64,000 nucleotides of DNA from NCBI GenBank assembly GCA_022985045.1, contig CM040970.1, forward strand, positions 42,581,587 through 42,645,586, given 5' to 3'. Below, one piece after another: positions 45,201-57,200 of this stretch. The notes below the pieces were generated by a model. It worked only from the letters and a program-made list of their open reading frames with translations, was not told the origin of the DNA and made no database searches. A program made the translations under genes and the position numbers. Position 1 is the first letter of the stretch, and each line of letters begins with the position of its first letter. Origin of the DNA: Macadamia tetraphylla (lineage: Eukaryota > Streptophyta > Magnoliopsida > Proteales > Proteaceae).

Positions 45201-48200
45201 CCTGTAAAAATGACACTTGACCAGGTCCTTGGAGCCTTTGTAGTCACAACAAGTTTCTCCCATTTGAGCTCACTAAACCCTAGTTCTGTTAGGGTTTCAG
45301 CCTGCTGTGTTACTGTCCTTCTAAGCCCATCTATGAGTCATATTTGGAGGACCTATTGGCCTATACCTAAGCTGCACTCAACCAGATTTTCTGGACTATT
45401 AGGCCCTTGTGTGAGTTCTCTGAGTTTTTTAATTCAGCCCAGATTTATAGTTTGTGTTGTTATTTTGAATCCTGAGTCTGAAACTGTATTCTGAGGTTAA
45501 GGTTGGAGTTTTGATCATCAACTGGGGTTGTTTACCTAGTGTAAACCACCTTACATCAAACTCTCTCACAGCAACATGATTGTGAAGAAACTCTTTTTTC
45601 CTTTTAATTAAAATTGTTGGTAGGACTCTCAATGGTCCATTACATATTTACATTATAGCGATAGTTGCTAAAACTATAAAGGGAAGAAAGAAAACCATAG
45701 AGGGAAGAAAAAAAAATATAATCTCTTACAAAGCAATATTAAGACTTGTACAAAAAGCTAACTAAGATCTTAGCTATTAACCAAAATAGAAAGTACTAAA
45801 GACAAATAAAATCTAAGCTAACAGAAAAATAGAAACTAACTAAAAAAGCATAGTTTAAGAGTTCTTGGCAGCATCTTTCTTCCAATGCATGCTGTCCTTG
45901 GGTCCCACAAAATCTTCTGAGAGTCTTCTACCTCCAGTAACAATACACCGACATAGCCTCCACACAAACTGTCCATATGGGCCCACGCTACTCTTCACGT
46001 GAGCAGTATTTTTTTTATTTTTCTTTTTTGAATTTTATTCTGCTCTTCTTCTTCATGCTTTGATCTACATCAGGGCAAGGGTCATTAAGGACTTGTGGTC
46101 TTCTCCATAGCTGGAATGCTGAACCTCAACTTTGATGGATGCTTTTGGGCAAGCCGGGACTCTTGGGAGTGGGAATTGTCATAAGGTCTTGCCCAGGATT
46201 TACTAGAAAGCTATATTCGGATCCAGTGGGGGTGGAAGATTCAATGCAAGCTGAACTGGCATTCTGGTTTGGTTTGGAATTTGCGATTTGGGAAGGTTTC
46301 ACTAATATTCTGGTTGGACGCGATTCTACCATTGTAATAGCTTGGGCTTACTGAGGTTCGATCTTGGAGGGTAGCCTGTATTATAAGGGAATAAAGCACC
46401 TTCTGGGTCCTTGGCCAATTAATCCACTAAGTCATGTTCTGACCTCAGATTCCACTGGAACAAGCAAGTTCACTTACGAATCCAGGAAAAAGTATGCACT
46501 GTAAGAGACCAGAATCAATCACTTCTTAAAAGAAAATGTATACAATGAGAATAGTATCTTATGTATATTAGGGAATATAGTTGTTACGGCGTCTAGGTGA
46601 GCCAAGGCGTTGAAGGGGGGCCTAGATGCAAGGCGAAACCAAGGCCATGGCGTCCTAGGCGCCCACCTATGCGTCCAAGGAGATCAAGGCGCTTGGACGC
46701 CTAGGCAATGCCTTGAAAACTAATTGGTATGTGAAGTGTTATCTGCGTAAAGAATTTAAAGTGACGTCCTCTATTATTTTATTTGATCGATCCCTTTTAC
46801 CACTGTCATCAAACATGTACAATGAGAAGAGTGACTTTTTTCACCCAAAAAAAAGAAGAGAGAATAGTGACTTTTTCCTTGGTGTGCTGGATGATCAATG
46901 TATCATCAACTGTGTTTTCTGTCACTTCATTGAACATCTTAAACCATGCTATAGGAGTAGGAGACTGCTCAAACCCATTGGAGCTCTCTTAGGCTTGTTG
47001 TCCAGGTTTGGGTTGGACATTGAGATGGTGTATATGGATATCTGCTTGACTCTGACCTAGATTTCAGGCAAGACTTAGGTCCATGCCCTATTTCAAGATT
47101 TGACCTCCAAACCTACTAGATGTAACAACTCAAATGCACTAAGCTAATGATGTTATATTCTTTGGACTCTCAATGAATAAAGTTCATGATTAATTGTGAG
47201 AGGTCGAAGAATATGAAAAGAGCTCCTCTTTATATCCGGGCAAAAAGTTCCTTGATAACCAACACTATATGCTTTTGTATATGCCTTTGCAACCACAACC
47301 CGGTTTAGCTCCTCTTGATTATATCCATCCTACCTGTACCTCTAGCAAAGTCACTTGCAATCCTTTGGCTATTTGCTTCGCAATAGGTTAGGTTATAAGT
47401 TCCTCTGCGTTCTTGTCCAAGGCCGTCATTTTTCTTCTTCTTTTTACACTTCATTTGGAACCCATTAGGATGATCAAAAGCCCATTTCTAACCAAGTATC
47501 AGCTGGTTTTGTAGAAGATTTTTTTTTTTTTGGGGATCTTCTCAAGAGCCATGGACTACTGCTGTTATCGTTTTTTTACTTTTGATGTATGAAGAAATTT
47601 ATTCAACCAAAGAAAGGGGGTGACAAATGCAGAAATGGTACATAATTAGTGCCCCCCAACCCACCCACCCACCCACCCACACCCCCCAAAAAAAAAAGAT
47701 ACAACAACAAGTAGCATTACAAAACCTGGATTCCTTCCTTCCCCATCTTCACCCTTGTTTTGATCCCATTCATTTGGCTTCTCTAAGGATCCAGGCTTCA
47801 GTCCTATGATCCACCGAGAACACCTAATGGAGAGTATTGGGGTGTGTGCGGACCCTTATTTTAACTAGCATGAAAAAAACACCTTATGAGGGGGCAGGGG
47901 TCCTGTCACATTCTCCCAGAACTCATTATACCACTAATGGTGGAAAATAACATAGAGGGAGGAGAGAGAGAAGGGGGGTCACATATGGCATGTGCCATAT
48001 GGCAACCAAATTTGACAGGTGAATTATCCTGGCAGTCCCCCATCTATCTAACTGTCAAATTGCAAAGCTGTCAGTCATGTGACAAGAAAATGGGTGTGGT
48101 GGAAGGGGTCCCTGGAGATGATATGCTGGTGAGTGGTGATGCTTTCCTTTATTGTTGCTTTTGTTGTTTACAAATTTCTGACAGCGAAGTGTAGGCGTAG

Positions 48201-51200
48201 TTTTTAAAACCGTACCATGCCTCAGACCCAAAAGGGCCAGGTTCCGGGTTTGACAGGTCAAACTTTGGTTTGAAAAATAAAATAAAAAAAATATTTGAAT
48301 CTGTAAAAGGAATTAGAAATGATTGAAATGAGCTCAGTACTTTCTTCTTAGCACGGTGGTTGGTGTGTTAATCTATTACCCAAAGTTTCTTAGTTTGAAT
48401 CACTTCAAATGCCAATCTTGATTTTAATTAATTGACTGTATCGACATGTTGAACTGAACTGTCTGGTTTTCAGAAAACAGGCTGGTATTCTGTAATCTGG
48501 GCAGTTGGATTCCGGTTTTTGAAGAAGACAGTCCTATGTTCAGAGTTCAGATCAGACAAAGAATAAGGCGGTTCTGGTTTCCTCCAGTTTGACTGCTGGT
48601 TCAGTCTGGTTTTTTAAGAAATGAAAATGTTTAATAGGACCTGCTCAGTGTTTTTAATCTATGTCAAGTCATTGAAAATGTAGTGGTTGCATTATTTCCT
48701 GGCAGAATTCATTGTGGGGTCGCCACTACTCTCTTTATATTGCCATTAAAATTTTATGTGTGATGTTCACTGAACCTCATTTTTTCATTTCAGATGATTA
48801 CAAAAGCATCTGCTGATGGTACACTTTTTACACGAGACTGGGATATCGAACCTCTTTTCCCATTACCGGATGTGGATACAATCAATAAGGAGTATGCTTT
48901 CTTTTCTTCTTTGGCAGTAATATTCGAATCTAAGGAAATTTCATAATTATCAAGTTTCCTCAACAGGTTTTAAAGTCGATGATTGTTGATGATTGAGAGA
49001 TACTTCTACTTTAATTTTGAATTCTTGACTTCAATGATTCATGATTGTTTAATATTTTACTTTTATAGCTGGAGTCCAAATACCCAGCTTCTCATTATTT
49101 TCAACTATCATCTTTATACTTTTGGGTTGGGGTGGCAGTTTGGTACTCTGGGCCATACTTTGGGCAAACTTATCGTAGCAATGAGGAGATCTGCCGAGCC
49201 AGACAGTTTGGCCGACCGGTTAGATGCCTCAATTATTCTAAAGCGAAAAGTTTAGAATACCACCATTTGAACTAGGATGTCACATGTAAAGAGAAGACAC
49301 CCATCCTTAAAAAACATCAGACCAGTTGGTTTAAAATTTCATTTGAAAGTTCTCAAGTTTGTGTTTACCACACTCAAACACCCCCAAAAAAAAAAAAAAG
49401 GGGGGGGAAAAAAGGAGGAAAGTTTCAGCGGTTATATAGGATTTCTCTTGGATACTTAAATGTCTGGAGAATTCTAATTTTTTCCTCATGAACATAAGTA
49501 TGTTCATTATTATATTGTTCTTATTAGTTATTTGTTAATATAAGAACGTTTGATGTTACTGAAGAGAAACTTTGATTAGCTTGGTTCTGCATATGTAATC
49601 ATTCAAAGGACCTTCTGAGGTCGGTAACCAAGAGGCAATTTCTTGTTTAAAAACATGTCTCATATGATGCTTGATCTAGTTAAACTCTTTTTTGTTGCAG
49701 TGGGGAGAGTTCTGGTGCTGTTTCTTCATTACCGAGGTACAAAAGAAGTCCGAGTAGACGTACCAAAAGCAGGTGGGAACCTATATCAGAGGAGAAATTG
49801 GTTGAGAAAGTGCCATCTGTCAATCATGTTTCAGTAAAAGAGGTTAATTGGGACCATTTCAAAGAAAGGGATGGGGTGGTAATCTCTTTAACCTTTCTGG
49901 TACAATAACATGTTTTTTTCTTTCATTCTGATCATGTGCTGAAACCCAGCAAACATGTGATTTCATATATATATATATATATTTTTTTCACACAAGAGTT
50001 GAAGACAATTATCAGACTCCTGATCACCTGGACGATGCCAATCCACATGGGTTCGTCAGCTGATCCAGTCAGCAATATATATATATATATATATTTTTCA
50101 CACAAGAGTTGAAGACTATTATCAGACTCCTGATCACCTGGACGATGCAATCCACATGAGTTCGTCAGCTGATCCAGTCAGCAAAAACCCGTGGTTTGCT
50201 TTTGATATTGCAGATCAGTCCCATCCAGCACTGATCTATATCAGATAAACTGGATCAATATCGGCAATCCTTGGAAACATGTTCATGATAACTGTTTCTA
50301 GACAACCATTCTACATTGTCTGTACTAGCTTTTGTTTGTTGGGAAGTTCATGACTGAATTGAGATAAATAACTCAGTCTAATTCAAATCTACTCTTTGCA
50401 GTTTAGTGGAAAATGTGAGAGCACAGACGATGGTTGGAATAATTCCAAACTCCCTCCTTTGCAACATCAAACTCCAAGTAAAAATGTTCAAAGGCCAGTT
50501 AAGAAACAACGGCTTAGTGATAACTTCGGCACTGCTGAAAACGGTGGTGGTTCCAGTGATAGTGATAAAGAACAGGGATTGGCAGCATATTATTCAAGTG
50601 CAATAACTCTAGCAAATTCACCAGAGGAAAGAAAAAGACGTGAAAATCGTTCTAAACGATTTGAGAAGGCACACGGACATCAAGCAGGAGTCAAGCACTT
50701 TAGGCAAAAGGCTGTTGGAGCTGGAAGTTTGTATTCTAGAAGGGCTAGTGTTCTGGAGCTTAGCAGAAGTTATAATGACAGTGGCAGCAGGGCTGTAGAA
50801 GATATTGATTGGGATGCCTTTACTGTCAAAGGAACCTGCCAGGAAATTGAGAAGCGCTATTTGCGTCTTACTTCTGCACCTGACCCTGCGACTGTAATCA
50901 CCTTACTGTTTCACTCCAACATATCCACTTTAAACCTTTAGATATTTTGAGTTAGAATCCTTTTGATGTGATAATTAATTCCATGTTTGTGCTCTATAGC
51001 ATCCTGAGTATAGTCAGTATGCTTAAACTGTGTGGAATGAAAACACTGAATTTCCTTACAGGTTAGGCCGGAGGAGGTGTTAGAAAAAGCTCTCCTAATG
51101 GTTCTAAGTTCTCAAAAGAACTATCTCTACAAGTGTGATCAGTTGAAATCAATTCGTCAGGATTTGACTGTACAGAGGATACGTAATGAACTAACCGTCA

Positions 51201-54200
51201 AGGTATAGTCCATTATCCTTTGTGCTTCCTAGTTGTATAGTTTTTCCTGGATGTATTGAATTTTGGGTTTTCCTGTCCCAAAGATTCATTTGTCCATCAA
51301 TTGTGTTGGATTTAATGTAAGTTCTTTTTCTCAAGCTGTTGATTTATGATTATATCTTGTAAAGTTTCATTTAGCCTTATGGTAGATACCACCTGTTTTG
51401 AAGAATGACTTTCCATTTGGCTAAAGAAACTTTTCTTTGAAGTTGTTTGATGTGTTTCATGCTAGCTTCTTTCAGGTGTATGAAACTCATGCGCGATTGT
51501 CAATAGAAGCTGGGGATCTGCCAGAGTATAATCAGGTTTGTGGGTTCATTACTGTGAGTGGACAATTTTTTCTTTTGGGTGGGTAGGTGGGGTTTGGAGT
51601 TGTCGTAACTTGCTTCTTTAATGTAGACATGTAGTTCAAGGTTCTAGAAAGGAGCCTAGAAGAAAGAACTACAACCAGGATTTAGATGTCGATAGATTCA
51701 GGTTATGGACACAATTAAATGAAAATAAAATCAATATCTCAATTTTATATTGCAGTTCAAGGGTCTAGAAAGGAAACTAGAAGAAAGAACCACAACAAGG
51801 ATCTTATAGAAAGCGATAGAATCAGGTTATGAACATAATTGACTGAAAATAAGAGAAATATCCAATGATTAGTTATGGATGTTATTCTGGTTAAGTTTAG
51901 AGTTAACCACACCTATCATTCAATGTAATATTCTTGTAATATTCTTGAAAATCAGAGGTCTAAAACATATTTGTCACAGCGCCAAGGTGATCCCGGTGGA
52001 AGAAATTCAAGGCTCCAGTCCAGGCTGAGCTGCGTGGACGCTAGGCAACACCTTGACAACCATGATCTAAAACTAGATGAAAGCCAGTTAGCTTAAAATT
52101 CAAGCTACAAGCAAGAACTGAGAAAGTACTGCAGGTTTTGATGATCGGATCTAAGGAACATATCTGGGATCGATGATCAATCTAATTAATTGCAGAACTT
52201 CATGTTTGCAGACTGCAGTTCAGATTGATATTCAGCAAGACAATTGCAGAGTAATGAATTTGATTTGAAAAACAGGAGCAGAAGGGAGAGAATATGAGAA
52301 AATTGTGATGAGGAGGAGAATAATATGAAGAATAAGATGGAGCAATAACAGAGAGAGAACACTTGATTGACGTAAAACCAGAACTAGAATTAGAGACTTA
52401 AGAGTACAAGAAGGCCTAGGCAACGCCTTGACAACTATGCTCTTACACCTTCATCGTCGTCTTCTTTTTGCTGCTGCTGCTCTGTACCAGTGGCGGTGGG
52501 TGCTGCTTCTCTTCTTTATTGTATTGATTTGTCTCAGTATGTATTGACCTATCTCATATTGTATCGTCCGATACGGATCAATACGTACTGAGATAAATGA
52601 TCTTTTTTTCTTGTCCTGTCTCCTGCTGTATGGTATCGAAGGAGCAAATCCTGATATGTATCGGACTGGTATTCCTGAATGCCTGATACATGTCCAGACT
52701 TGATACCATGGTCTTGATAGCCTTCGTTATGCTTGATATTTCTAATAAAATAACTCTCTTTTTTCTATTGCATGCTTTCTCTTGGCTGATAAAATTCTTC
52801 TCCCGGAGTAGTACATTCAATTCGATTGTGTCTTCCTCAACAGTAGAATAATAGCCAAAAATAAAGATAGAAGTAGGATTGATGATGTAGGGGAGGGGAA
52901 TTTGGGGAAAGTAAGGAATACGGTGGCAAATAAAATGAGGGAAGTGGTTGTCTTCAACCTTACGAGAAGAGCAACAGAACCTGCTGTAGAAAATCTCTTT
53001 GCGATGGATCCAACTCCTCACCCAAGATTCCAATCAATGTAAGATTTTAAGAATAGATAATTGGCCTAAGCTCTCTTGATTTCAGCCCCCAATCCTTCAA
53101 ACTAAGAGTCTAGGATTTAATTTAAAATATCTGAAACTTAACGTGGTGGTGTACGAAGTACCAGTTCTGAAAGCAGTTCTCTGACTCACAACTCCAACAA
53201 GCTTTGGATCTCAAGTTCAGTAAGATGGGTTCACAAGGAACAGCATAAGAGGAAGAAGGGAGAGGAATTGTACCAGAAGAAGGGGGGGGGGGAGAACAGG
53301 ATACCCCAGTCAATCAGCTTCCCCAAGCTACACAGGCTTCAACGAAAAAAAAATTCAGTTCATTCTATTCTAATTCCATCACTGATTTGTTACTTTAATA
53401 TAAAGAGAGAACTCCAAACATAAAATAGAAACTAACTCTACTTAGGACACTACCTTAAACAAGGAAACTGAATACAATAATGACTTTCCTATGTATCTAC
53501 TCTATCAAAATAAAAGAATAAAATAAAGAGGAAAAAATCTGAAAGGCAGCGTGGCCCCTGACCAAGGTACAAAGGAGGCAAAATGACCGCCCCGCCCCTC
53601 ATGAATGGTGGAAATCCCGACCCTGTTGATGCTTCACGTGCGCTCCCATTGGCCCCGCATTGATGCAGAAGAAAACACTGCCTTTCGGGGAACCCTCTCC
53701 CTAAGATAAAATAGAAGATTACAATATTAATTGCAGACTATTAAATAAATCCCTAAATATCCTAGTGGACCAGATCATAGTTGGATCCTGTTCTTCTTCA
53801 TATGGGCCTCCAAATGGGTTCATAGTGGTCCAAGGTAGCGCTACTGCATCCCAGATTTCCCCATAATTTCTTTGTTTTGATTTTTAAACAAAACCATTTC
53901 AATCAACATAGCATTATCATCTTAAACCATTTATATATATTATGTAAATAGGCTTCCTCTTAGTTTTACCCTACAATCTTTGTATGTTGATTTATCTACC
54001 GTTTTCGGAGACCCAAAAAATTTATGTGGATCCTATTCTTTTAGACATCAGTATTTGGTCCTCTTCTGCTGAAGTGTGTCATTGCTATAATAAGATCATA
54101 TGCATTACAGATTTTAAAACCAAATTCTCTGCCTCATTTCTTCTCCCTAGATTCCTATCTACAATATCATACATTTTTCCCCATTCCCTTCATCTCCATT

Positions 54201-57200
54201 TAGGACCCAATAACCCTCTCTAATTTCTTGAGTTAATCTATCCAAAATTTCCCAAAAGTTTTTTTTTAGTTCATTTGTCCCATCCATAATTTTTGTATCA
54301 TTTATAATTTCATTCTTTGGACTTATATCTACTACTGCTTCATTCCAATTGCTTCGTTTTTTTTTTTCCCCATAGAAAGTTCATACCCATCAATCTTCGT
54401 GGCCTTTTTTCCCTTCCTGCTGTTCTCTTGGTGACATGCTACATTGACTGTATTTCTCATAGTAGCTATCAAGTCTATAATCTTACCAATTGTTATACAT
54501 ATATTCAATGTTCCTAACCTTTTAGACTAGCATCTTCCTTGGACCCATCAAGGATGTTGAAATGCTTGCCTACGTCCACATCAACCATGCACCAATACAA
54601 TATGTTGGTTCCAAGGGATGCCCTGGCTTATCTATTAATGCATTTGGGCTATAATGCAGTGTAGCTGTTTCCAGAAAAGGCCCTATCATGATGTAATAAA
54701 TAATTACCAGATTCCTGTTAAAAGGTTTGGCACTTTGGCTAAATGTTTTAAAATGGTGGAAACATGACAAGTCTGACACATCCATCCATCCTCTCTTTTT
54801 TGCTTTGGGTGGGCAGCACAAAAGCACCGGTTGAGTTACTGTTAAAAGGGAAAAAAATCTGATCAAATTTATGGATCTTTAGTCAGCTAAGGTAATGTAG
54901 AACTAGAATCACAAGTGATCCAATCCTAGGCAGGATCTTTACTAAATTCAATATAAACCAAATTCAAGGACCGAAAGAATGAATAAACAAAAAATAAGAG
55001 AATAAAGAAAAGAAAGAGAATTCGATGGAGAGTTGAGAAGGGGGAAGAAGAACTAGTGAATGGGCATCTCATCCTCTGGTTTAAGCATCTCACCTAGGGC
55101 ATCTGACCCAATAAGCCATCTTTTGTTTTATCAATAAATTCGTACTCAATGTTTTAGCCACTTCCAAACTTATGTAGAAGACTCAAAACTGACTCAAACA
55201 CTAAAAAAGAAAGGCCTAACTCAATCCTTAATTAATTGGGAAACCTAAACTGACTAGGAAATTGAAATAACAAAGGAAATAGACTCAAAACAGGACTCTA
55301 ACTAAACTAATGAATTGAATCCCGTTTTCCTATTTTCTACCCATATTTGAGGCCCATTAAAATGGCCCATTACAAATAAAACTCATGGGATCAAAAGCAC
55401 AACACATACATAACCCAACCCAAGGCTTATTTGCAATAAAATAAGCCCATTAAATGACTTATCTACGTTATAAGGCATATATTAATCAGATATGTAGTCA
55501 AAAGTAATATGTTGCAGACGTTTATGGTTAAGTTATTTTACGCATTGCAATCTTTTAGTTTATTATAGAATTGACTCTACTCTATGTTGTTTGCAGTGCC
55601 AATCACAGCTGCAAAGCCTTTATGCAGAAGGAATCAAGGGGTGTCATATGGAATTTTCTGCTTACAACTTACTTTGTGCTATATTGCACTCAAATAACAA
55701 CAGAGATCTTTTATCGTCGATGGCAAGGTTTTCACATGCCTCCTTATATCCTTTTTACATCATGATGTTGATTTCATAGCTTATTGCTTAGTCAAGGACA
55801 TCTACTTTCAAGTTCCAATATTGTGACCTTATTATGTGGGGAGGTTCCTTCATAGTGTGGGAGCCTGTGTGTCTTCTTTTACTAGGTGTAGTGCTCCATA
55901 TATTGTTATTTGAAAAACTCCTATGGTATGACATCTATTGATCACATTGACTACATTTATTGAGAGTACAGTGGAAAAAAGTTGAAATTTGATGTGTTGC
56001 CCAGAAAAAAAATTTAAGCTTGGACCAGAATAAATATGGCTACTGAAAGTACTAGTGCGCTACTGCAATAATTATTTATATTGAAAATAACAGTACATTT
56101 AGATGCACAAATATGAAGTGACTACAACACTTTCTTGGGACATACTAGATGTTTAAATTGTAGTGCCCTTCACATATTAGTATGTAACATGACATAGTAC
56201 CTAACATTAATATCTTTAGTCAATCCATTTATCTATGAATACTTCATTGTCTTGACCAGCTGCTAGGTTGATCGTAACTTCGTCCGAACCAGGTGAAGTG
56301 AGATAGAGAGGGTTTGACATTTCAAAAAAGAGATGGAAGGTTTAGGCAGTGCATCCCCTAAAATTAGAGAGTACTCCATTAGCATTTTTGTTCTAGTGAG
56401 AAGCAGACTTTAGTATTCTAGAAGCGTTTTTTATGGTCTTATATTAGTTACTTAGTGAACTAGTTAATCTTTAGTTACTTAAATCAGTTAGTTCCTATTT
56501 TCATGTTAGTTTCTATTTTGGGTTTGTTCTAAATTGTAGGGTTGTACCCTCTATTATATAAGAGGAAATGATGTAATACTTTGAGAATTAATAAATGAAT
56601 GAATTAATTTTTCAGCCATTGTTGCTCCTTACTGCTGAGATAGGATGTTCAACAATTGAAATAGCTATGGGTGAGAAGTCCAGGCTGAGATAGCCACTCC
56701 TCTACTCCCATTCTTCGATGATCACCTTTATACTTTTTTTCTCTATTTTCTACTCTTATTCTACTTTGATTTATTCAATATTATTCTCAGAACAAAATCC
56801 CATCCTTTGTTGAATGAGGAGCACACAACCAAGCTACAAAATCCAGTTACAGGGCTTTCCCGAGAAGAATGTTCGATTGCATAATTTCCAGACCAGATCT
56901 TTGATTGCTGCAGGATTTTGAGGGTTTGTTGAGGACCTTGGGAGGACCACTTGATCCAAATTTGAGGATCATCCGACGCTTATAACTCCAGTTCTTGAAG
57001 AATCACCAAAAGTTTTCATTTTTCTTTTCAACAAGCAGATCTCTCAATCCAGCCACCAGAATTTCAGATCCTCCCTAGGATTAGGTCCTATGTGATCTAG
57101 TCTTACATCACCATGCCCCTCTTGGTTGATGCCCGAGCATGCTCTCTCATTGGCCAGGGTGCTGGCGCATGGGTCCGCTCCCTAAAAGAAAACATTTTCC

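Noticed and set aside
52578..53033. 151-codon minus-strand open frame in SAC3A intron 9
   Set aside because: No domain or promoter is seen and the composition is random, inside repeat-like intron sequence.
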